Below are positions 33,929 through 45,138 of a stretch of 64,000 nucleotides of DNA, one piece after another (the first letter of the stretch is position 1; each line of letters begins with the position of its first letter). The DNA comes from Cunninghamia lanceolata (lineage: Eukaryota > Streptophyta > Pinopsida > Cupressales > Cupressaceae): the NCBI GenBank assembly GCA_027924645.1, contig BSBN01001251.1:868001-932000 (forward strand), given 5' to 3'. The translations under genes and the position numbers were made by a program. The notes under the pieces are model-generated. The model ran no database searches. It was not told the DNA's origin and worked only from the letters and a program-made list of their open reading frames with translations.

Positions 33929-36900
33929 TTGAAGCTGAAGATTGAGATCAAACAGAAACTTGTTCCAACAGTTGCAACAAACCCTATGGCGAAAAAGGTA
34001 TTTCTTGTTTGCAAAATTTCTTTGAATTTCACTGCTAGAATGGCTACTCCCATGGTTGTGAATGTCACTGAGAGGCTGAGACATAAATTCAAGAAACATC
34101 CTCACAAATCTATAGAAGTTGATCCCTTGGGTGCGTTTTCGCGAATCCCGTATGGTGTTCTACATGTAGAAGATATTAGGGTTTACATTCATGCAAACAT
34201 TGAAGACTTTGGAGACTTAGAATTGATGGAAATATACCGCAAACAATTAAGAGATGAGAATTTTGATCTCAAACTAGAATTCAAGGCCCTAAAAGACAAA
34301 CACTTTGTACATTGCATACATTTCCTGTCTTTTATAGAGGATGAATGGGTCTGGTATGTGTTAAGTAGGATGCATGATAACTTTATGTGGTTAATGAGTC
34401 CATTCAAGATAACTAAAGATGCCATCAAGGCTGTAACCTGATTGCACTCAACTGGTGGTTGCCTACACTCAAATATATGAAAAATCAAACCGTTACAGAT
34501 GCCACCGGATCAAAAAATGACAAGAGGGCAATGACTATAGATGATATTACTGACTCGGATGTCAAGTTTGCATCAATTGTAATTGGTTACAAAATTTACC
34601 ACTCAATTAGGGAAAATTCTGTATCTGGTACTACAATCTATACTGCATATCAAATGGTGAAGGAAAATGCAGATTATGATTTGTGTGGGCTTCTGTTGAA
34701 TCAACTGATGGGGAATCTTTAGAAGATTAAGAAAGATAAGAAAAATTCCTTCAAATATGGTAATCTGGTGATGTGTCTATTCTTCTATTACATGAATGAG
34801 TTACTGGGATCAAAAGGTTTGATCTGGGCAAATGATAGACCTATTGCAATTCAAATCAGAGATTATTTGTATGGACTTGGTGGTACACAAGCCCAAAAGA
34901 CAGCTCTCTGGGGTTACTTCAAGAATTTCCAGAGCATGATGCATGCAAGAGAAAGAATACCAAAATCAATTGTGGAGAAATACAAGGACACAGTTTGCTT
35001 CATGGTTGACACAGATCAATGCCTAATGGAGGCAATCAAGCCAAGAACTGTATGGATAATGCCCATGGGCTATGAAGTTGATGAAAACATATTAGAGGTA
35101 CATGTTCAACACTTGCTAAGCCAACCCAAGGACACTGAGGCAGAGAGGTTTGGCACCTTTGATGAGCTAAACATCAAAATACATATTGAATTAAGGAAGC
35201 CTGAGTCAAAAAGAAAAGTGAGGAAGGAGGTTGAAGAAATTGCTAAGAGGTTTGGCTTAACAAAGGAGGCAGTAGATGCTAATAGAGAAAGAATAGAGAA
35301 AATTGAAAGGGAAAGGGAAGAAGCAAAGAAAGAAAGTGTCCCGGTGGAAGCCTCTACTCGGACAAGATCTACCAGGAGTTCTGCCCCTGTTTCTCCTAAA
35401 AGCTCAAAAACTGTAAAATCGGTAACCAAACTATCTATTACAGGAGAAAAGACAAAGAAGTCTAAGGCCACAAGAACATATGTGATCCTTAAGGATGATG
35501 AAGAGACGCAATCAAATGTAGAAGTTAGAGATTTTAAGAAAGCCAAGAACAAACCTTCCAAGACTGACAGGACTGATGAGGAGCAAAAGACAAAAGAAAT
35601 TGTTGAGAAACCCACTCTCTCAATTGAAGACATCATTAAGGCAGTCACTGTGGATGGAAACCTGCAGCCAATAATAGAATTCTATGATGAGTACAATGAT
35701 GTAGACAAGAGAGTTCTTGAGGAAGCAACGGTAAGGTACCTAAACATTTATAACAAAGCCTTCATTGAAATAATTTCCTTGATTCCTAAGAGCTTAGAAG
35801 AAGTTTTGGAGTCAAGAAAAGATAGTGCAAAAGCTAAAGACTTGGACATCCAGGAACAGATAGTGATACAGTTATGTCCAACTATCACTCAAAAACAAAT
35901 GGACATGGTTTTCAAATATGCCAAAGAAGAATTCTGAAGAAAGTCCAGAATGAATAAGCTCATGCTTAGAGAAATTGACCAAGTAGCTGATGAGACAAAA
36001 GAAATTCTCCAGTGTGCCTTAAAGAGGTTCAAAATTCCCATTGGAGAGGAAGCAATTGAAGAGCCTTCTAACATGGATGTTGAAGGATTAAAGAAAACTG
36101 ATGAAGTGCCTTTTGACATGGATGTCGAAGGATTAAAGAAAATTGGTAAAGAGAAATTTGATGCCTTAGATTCCTTTGTTCCGGAAGAGGAAGTACAAAG
36201 AGAAGAAACAAATTTTGTTGTTGATAAGCAAATTAGTTTGGATGTCCTCAAAGAAAAGGAAGTTGAGAATACAAGAGACACTGCAGAAGTAGTACAAAGT
36301 TTTCTAGACAAGGAAGTTGTGGAATTAGATGAACCAGAGTTAATACAAGGATCATTGAATCTGGACTCTCTTTCCCTGGTTCACATGATGAAGTTAACAT
36401 CTTTTGCTCAGGCCAAAGCCAAAGAAAAACTCCTAAAATCTCATATGGAGGACTATGAGCTGCTGAGTATTGCATCCAGAATGCTAGAGAAGATAATGTC
36501 CTCATATCAGAAGGATCCATCTGCCTCTCCATTTGGTAATTTGAAGAACTTAGTTAATTATGTCAATACACACTTTGAGTCTTTATAAAAATCAGCAGAA
36601 ACTCAGGTCTGAAATGAGTTCTTGGGAAAAAGATTCAGTGAGGTACAAGGGCTAATTGCTAATGATAGAAAACCCCTAGACATTGGCATAAAGAGCATTG
36701 AAAATTCTCTTAAGGATGGTGGAGACATATACAAATTTTGTTTTTTTGGCCCAAAATTGCAGAGGACATTGAGAAGAAAATGAAAGAACAAGAAAGAAAA
36801 TTGACAAATCTATCTTAGAATTTTGATCCTCTCACTGGCTCTCTGGTAAGTCAAGAATGCCAAGTAGTTGTTATAATAAATGAAATAAAGAAACTGGGTA

Positions 36901-37157
36901 AGGAGAAGAAGAATATAATGGATAGAATGGGTGAACTTAGAGGGATAATCATCCCTAAGTTAGAGGCAATGCATGATGCCTTAGCTGATGCTCTAAGTAC
37001 AACTCGGACCAGTGATCCAACAAATTTGAAGAGGGTAGAAGCATATGTGTTTTTGTTAAGTGGACACGTCTCCATTTTGGATAGGATGAAGAGAAGTTGG
37101 GCCACAGAGCTTGTGCAGTTGAAGACTACATTTGTAGATATACTTAAGTATATGTAA
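33929..37157 (+). pseudogene. NA1 ORF2: long conserved frame of unknown function
   Basis: The best start is the ATG near 33986 (MAKKV) or 34040 (MATPM), the latter matching NA2. One original frame of about 1,070 codons is now split by a frameshift at about 34444 and stops at 34720 (TAG), 35935 (TGA) and 36586 (TAA), plus later breaks. Segment 34768-35937 is open for 389 codons. The N-terminal half looks globular (PYGVLHVEDIRVYIHANIE, VCFMVDTDQCLMEAIKPRTV, VWIMPMGYEVDENIL). Then come a basic Ser/Lys linker, a second conserved block (EFYDEYNDVDKRVLEEATV, RYLNIYNKAFIEI), an acidic region and a C-terminal coiled coil. I recognise no family and see no catalytic motif. Confidence 0.7.
36071..36160 (+). 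repeat. 45-base in-frame tandem duplication in NA1 ORF2
   Basis: The 15-residue unit beginning MDVEGLKK is repeated at 36071 and 36116, in frame. The equivalent region of NA2 is acidic but does not show the same duplication, so it arose after the two elements separated. Confidence 0.75.
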
Positions 37158-37391
37158 GTTTATCTTATGGATTGTATGTACATATGCGGCCTTATATAAT
37201 AATTTTTGCACATTTTTGGTTGGCGGATCCCACCCTTTGCCATTGATGTCAAAGGGGGAGTAAAGAATAGTGAAAAATAAGGAATCCAGCATTAAGGGAG
37301 TGTGGAGAAATGGAGCACAAGCAAAGGGGGAGTTACAGCGACACTTTGTCATTTTTCACTAAGTGTTGTCATCAATGCCAAAGGGGGAGAT

Positions 37392-38505
37392 TGTTGGCAA
37401 GAGACATTGCTAGGATTCATAAGTGTTGTCATTGATGGAAAAAAAGTATATCCCACACATCCGCAGTGCATAAATTACTCATATCGGAAGCCGGATTGAA
37501 GATAGGTTGATCCGGTAGTCAAGAACAGAGCATTTGTTAGGGTTTGACAAATTAGGTCCAGAACTCTTTGATGGTGAAACCTAACATGTTGTGGATTTGG
37601 GTGAGTAGTAAGGAATATCTAAACTATTGTATTCCAGAGATTTAGCCTCTGAAGACTAAACATATGAAAGATATGAGTATCTAAGTATCAGACTTCTGTT
37701 AGACAGTGCAGGTAGAAGAAGAACTAGTCAACAAGGTATCAGACTTCAATCTGGATGTGTAGAAGGTGTTGATCAAGTAACTTGAGGTGTTATATGATTT
37801 TGGCCGACTTAAGTAATGATTTCTATGCCTAAGATTTTGGTGCGCATCATCTATCATGTATGAATTTAGCTGACAAAATAGTATCCTAAGTGTTCTTGTT
37901 GCCGACTAGAAAGTTGATTGAAATCCTTGATGTGGATATATATATATATATCCGATGGATTCAAGCTTGAAAAGGAGGTAGTGATATGTGTATGGATTAA
38001 GTGTGAAGAAAAGCAGAAAGAAGTGTGAAGGTAGTAATCCAAGCCTGGAATGTGACAAGAGAGTGATACTAAGTAGAGGAAAAATAAAATGTGCTAGATC
38101 AATATACTGAGCCTAATCGGAACTGAACTCTTGCATATGTGGATGTTGTTCATCAGTTCAAACACATTGTTATCATTTGTAAGTCTCTAGTAGGTAGTGA
38201 GCCTCTTGTGAGCAGTGTGCTTGGGCAGTGAGCCCTAAATGGCAAGTGCCATTTTGTACTTCTTTATTCTTTTAACAGAGAATACAATCTTGGGTTAATC
38301 ACCCCGTGGTTTTTCCCTTAACAGGGTTTCCATGTAAAAATCCTTGTGTTATGTGTATTGATTTCATTTCAGTTCTTATGATTGCTTATTCTTCCATGCT
38401 TTGATATATCACTAAATGTTAAGACAAGAAAAGGAAGTAAAAGTAAGAAAGTTTTTGAGATAACTATTCACCCCCTCCTCTCAGTTATCTACCTTATTTC
38501 CAACA
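37392..38505 (+). repeat. 3' LTR of NA1 (1114 bp), with PPT and 3' UTR upstream
   Basis: The 3' UTR (37158-37391) carries 'cctttgccattgatgtcaaa' and ends in the PPT AAAGGGGGAGAT. The LTR begins TGTTGGCAAGAGACATTGC and ends TTCCAACA. It differs from the 5' LTR by a small insertion near 38210 ('cctcttgtgagcagtgtgct') and by scattered substitutions. Confidence 0.9.
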
Positions 38506-38510
38506 GTTTG

Positions 38511-38931
38511 AATGTCAGTATTTTGCATAGTAGCATCATCTCAGTATGATGATGTATTCAACTTATTGTTTAGGATTAATGTGATCTATGTCATAGTTGA
38601 TCTATTGTTTTGGTACATCTCTATGTCATTGTGGTCTATTTTTTTGGTTGCGTCAATAAGATTTTGATTGTTTCCTTTCCATAACAGTTCAACTATTATT
38701 TTTTCACTTGTGAATTGTCAATAAAATGGATATAATTCACCTTGTAAGTGATTTATCTTCTATTTGAAGAAGTATAGATATTTAAATATAAATATGGATA
38801 TAGATGTGTATTCATATATATTTTAATAGTATTTATATTTTTTGTTTTTAAATATTTGAATTTTTAAATCTTTGAGCTTGACTAAGCTCCACAAAGTGGA
38901 GTTAGTAAGTTGTTAGAATGCATTTAATGAG
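38511..38931. other. AT-rich DNA between NA1 and C2; no gene seen
   Basis: About 420 bases without a credible frame. It is host sequence of both insertions and continues on the far side of C2 at 45139. It may be part of the LTR of gypsy element X. The last five bases, ATGAG, are the TSD of C2. Confidence 0.5.
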
Positions 38932-40078
38932 TGAAAGGAAAGAAAGTGCAGAAACGCCTTCCTAATGCCAATTTCTAGAAGAGAAATGTAGAAAGCAATT
39001 TTAATTTCAACTACAATTCATTCAAAGATGCACATTAATCAGAAAAATAGAGTAGACAATTAAGAGAAATACACAGATCAACACCAGAGTTATGTGGGAA
39101 AACCCTTACGGGAAAAAACCCACCACCAAGCATAATCACTTTGTATTACAGTAAAATATGTTTACATACAGAGTTATAGACCATATGCTTTCACAGGTGT
39201 CAATTCACAACATTAACTTCGGCAGCATTTTAATTCCCCTATTTCAAGCTCTTCGATCAAATTTTAGATTTCAGTTAACCTCTGTTTCAATGTATACCTT
39301 TATAGTATTCACATTAAAAACAACTCCAACCATTTTACATTATGCTATCTCAGAAACCATTCAATTCAGTTCATGACGCAATCAGTTACAATTCATTTTA
39401 ACTGTCAGAGACACGTTGAAGCCATTGAAGAGACTTTGTTTAGGCTCTCCTTAAAACCTCAAAGTCTCATCAAAGTCCACATTGTTTGCCAACACATCAC
39501 ATTCAAGCTTTGACCATGATCTTTACGGCCTAGGTGGCATCCCCATCAATTGCATCGGGCTATCGAGGAGACTCAAGTTAGAGTTCCACCAATAATACTA
39601 AGTCACTTCAATGAAGAACCAACTCTTTGTATCGGTTGTTGAAGGGACATCTTAGAGACTCCCACTGATATGAACAACTCCCATCGATATGAATATTCTC
39701 CACTGTTCTCCCACTTAGCATTGACCAGGTCCCACAAAGTTCAACCTATCGCCATATTGAAGAGACAACATATCATCTCCTACTGATATAGAAATGTCAC
39801 TTTGATGAAGGTCTTAACGCTTCAAAGTGGTCCCCTCTACCATGTCACTGCCACACCTTCAATGGTATCAACTCATTGAAGGGACATGTTCCAAAGTCCT
39901 ATCAATGATGCAATGTCTCTTCGATGAAAAGTTAATACCAACGTAGAGACCTTATCAGACCATTGAGGAGACTTGGAGTAAGGTCCCATCGAAAAAGAAT
40001 AGTTAGGCCAATGAGGAATAAACACACAATGCTGCAAATAGGATATCAAGCCAGTAATTTGAGGCACATTTTCCAACA
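38932..40078 (-). repeat. 3' LTR of C2 (1147 bp)
   Basis: In element orientation it starts TGTTGGAAAATGTGCC at 40078 and ends CCTTTCA at 38932. It has exactly the same length as the 5' LTR, with scattered base differences. On the plus strand it shows many 'gtctc' and 'cccatcgatatg' words, part of the shared LTR sequence. Confidence 0.92.
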
Positions 40079-40179
40079 TGCTCCCACTTGACAAAGAACT
40101 TACTGGCTTCTTCCAATGCTCGAAGTTATTGAATGTCATAGGCCCCAAGGCCCATCGAACTGGCACACCATATTTACTT

Positions 40180-40890
40180 ATCTGTGCTCATAGGCTTCAT
40201 CAATGCATCAGCAACATTTTCTAGAGTGTCTACTTTTTCTAGATTAACCTTTCCATCCTCCACCATATCACGAACAAAATTATATTGAACATCGATATGC
40301 TTTGTCCTGGCATGGAAAGTGGGATTTTTCACCAAACAAATGACACTCTAACTGTCACAGCAGATAGTAATATGTCCTAAATCAAACCCAATATCAGAAC
40401 ACAAACATCTAAACCAAATGGCTTCCTTGCAGGCATGATTTGCTGCCATGTACTCAACATCGGTAGTGGACAAAGAGACTACAACCTGCCGCTTGCTCAT
40501 CCAACTAACTGCACCACCAAATAACATGAATAAATATCCACTGGTGGATCTTCTACTATCAATGTCCCCTGCCCAATTAGAATCCACATATCCATGAATG
40601 CTAACTGAACTCTTAGATCCAATAGAGTTACCATGATAGCACAAGGCATACTCAACAGTACCCTTCAAATATCTAAAAACTCTTTTCAGAACATCCCAAT
40701 GCAGTCTTCTTGGATTTTCCATAAATCAACTAAGTACTCCTGCTCTTGGGCAATGTCTAATCTGGTACAGACCATTGCATACATTAAACTACCAACTACA
40801 CTCGCATAAGGCACCCTGGTCATGTCCTCCATCTTAGTAGGAGATTTTGGACAATCTTCAATAGATAGTTTCATTCCTTGCAACACTAGA
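40180..40890 (-). pseudogene. Copia RT C-terminus and RNase H (C2)
   Basis: Two overlapping open pieces. The first (40686-40886) carries LSIEDCPKSPTKMEDMTRVP and YASVVGSLMYAMVCTRLDIA, followed by a one-base shift. The second (40348-40722) starts at the HWDVLKRVFRYLKGT motif and runs through YALCYHGNSIGSKSS, GYVDSNWAGDIDSRRSTSGY and VVSLSTTDVEYMAANHACKEA to ITICCDS. The remaining tail to 40180 (HIDVQYNFVRD-like, then KVDTLENVADALMKP-like) is readable after a stop. The active-site aspartates of RNase H appear to be kept. Confidence 0.88.
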
Positions 40891-41650
40891 ACAACTAGCT
40901 ACTTGCAATCTATCATATTAAACCTCTTAACGATAGTATTAATATACTTGCTCTAGCTGAGCCAAAGTTTTCTATTTACCCTATCCCTTTTGATTTCCAT
41001 CCCTAGAATATACCTAGCTACACCTAAATCTTTCATTTCAAACTATGTTGACAATTGAGATTTTAATTTTGAAATCATACCCTTACCATTCCCAATGAAC
41101 AACATATCATCCACATATAGGGCAATAGAAAGTGAACGACCATTTTCAGTTTTATAGTACACACAATTATCTGATTTTGATCTCACAAATCCTAATGACA
41201 ACACAAATGTGTCAAACTTTTGGTACCACATTCTAGGTGATTGTTTTAAACCATACAGAGATTTCTTTAACTTGCAAACTAGATGTTCTTTACCTTTTTC
41301 AATTAAGTGGTCAGGTTGGGACATATAAATTTCTTCTTCCAAATCTCCATGAAGAAATGTTGTCTTCACATCCATCTGCTCAATCTCTAAGTCATATGCT
41401 GCTACAAGTGACAATAGAAGTATGATATCAGCTTAGCTACAGGAGAAAATATTTCTCCATAATCAATCCCCTCTATCTGGGAATAACCTTTCGTGACCAA
41501 CCTAGCTTTATACTTTTCAACAATACCATCTAGACCAATTTTCTTTTTAAATACCCATTTACAGCCAATAGGCTTTCGACCTTCAGGCAAAGGTACCAAA
41601 TCCTAGGTTTCATTCTTTTTTAATGATGCCATTTCTTCATTCATGGCTTC
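40891..41650 (-). pseudogene. Copia reverse transcriptase (C2)
   Basis: The first piece (41402-41599) is [39 protein letters not shown] and IFSPVAK. After a frame change near 41410 the second piece (41043-41414) gives YDLEIEQMDVKTTFLHGDLE, KKSLYGLKQSPRMWY and the intact catalytic loop LYVDDMLFIGN. The third part (40891-41042) carries the GVARYILGMEI-like motif. Only a few disabling changes are present, so this RT was functional more recently than that of C1 or G. Confidence 0.9.
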
Positions 41651-42109
41651 CAACTAGGAATCTGAATCAAACATGTTAATAACCTCTTTTATAGTCTTAG
41701 GCTCATAAGTGTTAGCAATTAAAGCATAAGCACAACTAGAATCCAACATAGAATATCCAAACCTTTCAGGTTGCCACTTCTCTCGTGTAGACCTCCTCAC
41801 AATTTGAGGTTGACGCTGTGGTTCTTCTTCTTGTTCAAAACTTACAGAACTGCTCGAGCTCTCCTTAGTATCATGTACACTTGGATTTTGTAGTTCTTCC
41901 TTCTCTGGAGTAAGAGGGATTTCAACTACATCCTTCTTCTTTTCTGCTTCTTTCACCTCTGGCTGTAGATCCACTATAGAAGGTTTTAGCTCACGAAAGA
42001 TTACACTTTTGTTGTACAATGCCTTCTTAGTAACATGATTCCAAAACTTGTATCCTTTCACACCAATGCTATAGCCAATAAAGATACATTTTACAGCCTT
42101 GTTTTCCAA
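41651..42109 (-). pseudogene. Copia integrase C-terminal region and linker (C2)
   Basis: An open segment of 151 codons: ENKAVKCIFIGYSIGVKGYKF, KALYNKSVIFRELKPS, an acidic linker (EKEELQNPSVHDTKESSSSS, EQEEEPQRQPQIVRRST), then WQPERFGYSMLDSSCAYALI at the junction with RT. This matches the usual spacer between copia integrase and RT. It is separated from the integrase core by a one-base frame change at about 42100. Confidence 0.85.
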
Positions 42110-42880
42110 TTCTCATTCGGTACATATGTATATGTTTCACAGCCAAAGACTCTAATGTGTCTTAAAGAGGGCTTTTTACTAGACCATGCTTCCAAAGGTG
42201 TTTTGTCAACAAGAGTCGAAGTGGGAGATCTATTTACCAAATAACATGTTGTAGCCACAACCTCAGCCCAAAATGTCTGCTCCAGGCTAGTGCTGCTCAA
42301 CATACATCTCACCTTTTCCATCAGCGTCATGTTCAACCTTTCAGCAACTCCATTCTACTGTGGAGTATAAGGTGTAGTTTTATGCCTTTTAATCCCATGG
42401 TCTTTGCAATATCTTTGAAAATATACAAAACAAAATTCACCGCCATTATCCATTCTCAAGCATTTAATTTTTCTACCAGTCTAATTTTCTGCCAAGGTTT
42501 TAAACTCCTTAAATTGACTAAACACTTCTAATTTACTTTTTAGAAAATATACAAATGCCCTTCTTGAATAATCATCTATAAATGAAACATAATACTTAGA
42601 CTTCGACAATGAAGGAACATTCACTGGACCAAATACATCAGAGTGAACATACTCCAGTATTCTAGAAGATTTATGAGGACTAGAGTAAAAAGAAACATGG
42701 TGTTGCTTTCCATAAATGCAATGTTCATAAAAATTAAACTCAAGCTTACAATCATCAAGCCCTTCAACTAGGTTTTTATTTTTCAAGGCTTTTAGGCCTT
42801 TTTCACCTATGTGGCCAAGTCTGTGATGCCACAACATGGTTTTCTTTGCTAGGAGTTTCACCTCTAAGGAGTTCACACCC
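42110..42880 (-). pseudogene. Copia integrase core (C2)
   Basis: The zinc region LWHHRLGHIGEKGLKALKNK is followed by FYEHCIYGKQHH, where the first Cys of the CxxC pair is Tyr. The core has HSDVFGPVNVPSLSKS, FIDDYSRRAFVYFL and LRMDNGGEF, so the D, D and E catalytic residues are all present. A TAG at about 42480 separates the two halves. Downstream are TPYTPQ, NMTLMEKVRCMLSS, FWAEVVATTCYLVNRSPT and VFGCETYTYVP. It would have integrated the cDNA. Confidence 0.9.
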
Positions 42881-43449
42881 AGAGGAACAACATTCTACTT
42901 CCCTACATGAGTGGCTTTGTTTGACATTTCAGAGACATTGTTACAGCGAATAGCATGTGCATCTAGCTTGTACAGAGTGCCTATGTGCGCACCCTTGGCC
43001 AACACCAATGAGCCTCTTGTCATTTTACAGCCACCATTAGAGAAAGAAACTTACATGCCAACATCATCCAGCTTACTTACAAAAAGAAAATTTCAAGCTA
43101 GACTGGGTATGTGCATTACATCATTGATTCCTTTTATTCTTCCATCAGGAAACTTAATTCTAACTCTTCCACGACCAACAATTTCTAGGTGAGAATCATC
43201 ACCTAGATACACCCTTCCACCTTTGTATTCTTCATACTTCAAAAACAAATCTCTATGAGAGGTCATGTGAAAGGACACACCTGAATCAATTAGCCAAACA
43301 TCATCTGATGCCTGAGTCACCAAGGCTGCAATGAAGGCATCTGCTTCACTCTGAGAAGATTCATCATCAAAAGAATTACTCTTTTTCTTCGTCTTTTTCT
43401 CCTTTTGTAATCTTTTTAGATATGCCCTTTCTGCCCACAATTCTAGCAT
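42881..43449 (-). pseudogene. Copia aspartic protease (C2)
   Basis: A 118-codon open segment (43093-43449) contains DVWLIDSGVSFHMTSH with the DSG active site intact, then GGRVYLGDDSHLEIVGRGRV and IKGINDVMHIPSLA. Upstream, the remains of the gag knuckle (LKRLQKEKKTKKKS) run in the same frame. The segment to 42881 is readable but broken by stops (LLSVSKLDDVG-like, KGAHIGTLYKLDAHA-like). Confidence 0.85.
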
Positions 43450-43880
43450 TTCACCTTGGAATTTTTGCCAGGAGACTTTGATCTCCCTACTAACTTGGAT
43501 CTAGACTTCTTGTCTTTCTTCTTGCCTTTCTCCTTTGATCTACCTCGAACAATAATGGCCTCCTTGGTCATCTCAGAATACTTCCTTCGCATCTCCTCTG
43601 ATAGCAGTGAAGCAACTACATCTTCCATCTTGAAAGTGGTTGTTGTACTCCCAATAGCCATTACTAGGTGATCCCATGTGTCAAGCTACGAACACAACAG
43701 GAGCATGCAACGATCCTCGTCTTCAATTTTCACACCAACAGATTTCAACTACGTAATGATCATGTTAAATGTATTCAAATGATCTGCAACAGATGCTCCT
43801 TCCTCCATCTTCAAAGAGTACAACATCTTCCTCAAAAATAACTTATTTACCAAAGATTTCCTCCATCTCAAATCTACAAT
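43443..43880 (-). pseudogene. Copia gag, N-terminally deleted (C2)
   Basis: Only the C-terminal part of the capsid is present: KSLVNKLFLRKMLYSLKMEE, VADHLNTFNMI, WDHLVMAIGSTTTTFKMED, ASLLSEEMRRKYSE and a basic tail. About 100 bases separate it from the PBS, so the start codon and roughly the first 110 residues found in C1 gag (KMEDMLVDQDLWETI onward) are absent. The zinc knuckle is also damaged. Gag from another element would be needed for packaging. Confidence 0.82.
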
Positions 43881-43968
43881 CAAATTTTAAATTAATTTCT
43901 CTACAAAACTCCCACTCAACAAAATCAACACAAAAAACCTGACTTACCCACAAGGATAACACAACTAG

Positions 43969-43986
43969 CCAGGCTCTGATACCGTT
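43969..43986 (-). other. tRNA primer-binding site of C2
   Basis: On the minus strand the 5' LTR end CCTTTCA is followed by AACGGTATCAGAGCCTGG. The core GGTATCAGAGCC matches the initiator tRNA-Met site apart from its first bases. Confidence 0.8.
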
Positions 43987-45133
43987 TGAAAGGAAAGAAA
44001 GTGTGGAAATGCTTTCCTAATACCAATTTCTAGAAGAGAAATATAGAAAGTACTTTCAATTTCAACTACAATTCATTCAAAGATGCACATTAATTAGAAA
44101 AATAGAGTAGACAATTAAGAGACATACATATATCAACACCAGAGTTACGTGGGAAAACCCTTACGAGAAAAAACCCACCACCAAGCATGGTCACTTTGTA
44201 TTACAGTAAAATATGTTTACATACAGAGTTATAGACCATATGCTTTCACAGGTGTCAATTCACAGCATTAACTTTGGCAACATTTTAATTCCCTTATTTC
44301 AACCTCTTCAATCAAATTATAGATTTTAGTTATCCTCTATTTCAATGTATACCTTCATTGTATTCATAATATAGACAACTCCAACCATTTTACATTCTTC
44401 TATCTCAGAAACCATTCAATTCAGTTCTTGAACCAATCGATTACAATTCATTTTAACTTTCGAAGACATGTCGAAGCCATCGAAGAGACTTCGTTCAATC
44501 TCTCCTCGAAACCTCAAAGTCTCATCAATGTCCACACTATTCACCAACACATCACATTCAAGCTTTGACCACAGTCTTTACAACCTAGGTGGTGTCCCCA
44601 TCAACTGCATCGGGCTATCAAGGAAACTCAAGTCAAAGTCCCACCAATAATACTAAGTCACTTTGATGAAGAGACAACTCTTTGTATCGGTTGTCAAAGG
44701 GACAACTTAGATACTCCCACTGATATTAACAACTCCCATCGATATGAACATTCTCCACCATTCTCCCACTTAGCATCGATCGGGTCCCACAAAGTTCAAC
44801 CTATCGCCATATCGAAGAGACAACATATTGTCTCCTATCAATATAGAAATGTCACTTTGATGAAGGTCTTAATGCTTCAAAGTGGTCCCCACTGCCATGT
44901 CACCACCACACCTTCAATGGTATCAGCTCATTGAAGGGATAGGTTCCAAAGTCCGACCGATGATGCAATGTCTCTTCGATGAAGAGTTAACACCAATGCA
45001 AAGACCTTATTGAACCATCGAGGGGACTCAAAGTAAGGCCTCACCGAAAAAGAACAGTTATCTTGATGAGGAATAAACACACAATGCTGCAAATAGGATA
45101 TCAAGCCAGTAATTTGAGGCACATTTTCCAACA
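43987..45133 (-). repeat. 5' LTR of C2 (1147 bp)
   Basis: In element orientation it starts TGTTGGAAAATG at 45133 and ends CCTTTCA at 43987, next to the PBS. The outer flank carries the TSD ATGAG (45134-45138). Confidence 0.92.
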
Positions 45134-45138
45134 ATGAG

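Larger units (their letters stand above)
31072..38505 (+). mobile_element. NA1: pol-less SIRE-family LTR element with its own ORFs
   Basis: Full element of 7434 bp. LTRs are 31072-32161 and 37392-38505, the PBS is ATTGGTATCAGAGC from 32162, the PPT is AAAGGGGGAGAT just before 37392, and the TSD GTTTG lies on both sides (31067-31071 and 38506-38510). The interior holds a coiled-coil/zinc-knuckle frame (32225-33460) and a long frame of unknown family (33929-37157). No protease, integrase, RT or RNase H motif is present in any frame. It is homologous along its length to NA2 (54396-63001). Confidence 0.88.
38932..45133 (-). mobile_element. Ty1/copia retrotransposon C2, minus strand (6.2 kb)
   Basis: Complete ends: LTRs 38932-40078 and 43987-45133, both 1147 bp, with TSD ATGAG at 38927-38931 and 45134-45138. 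On the minus strand: 5' LTR, PBS (43969-43986), shortened gag, protease, integrase, RT, RNase H, PPT AAGTGGGAGCA, 3' LTR. The order and motifs are copia of the Tork/Tnt1 type, related to but distinct from C1. Its frames carry fewer stops than those of C1. The N-terminal part of gag is missing. Confidence 0.93.

Noticed and set aside
35106..35648. A 180-codon minus-strand frame
   Set aside because: It is the antisense shadow of NA1 ORF2, rich in Ser, Leu and Phe as expected from the reverse of Lys/Glu-rich codons.
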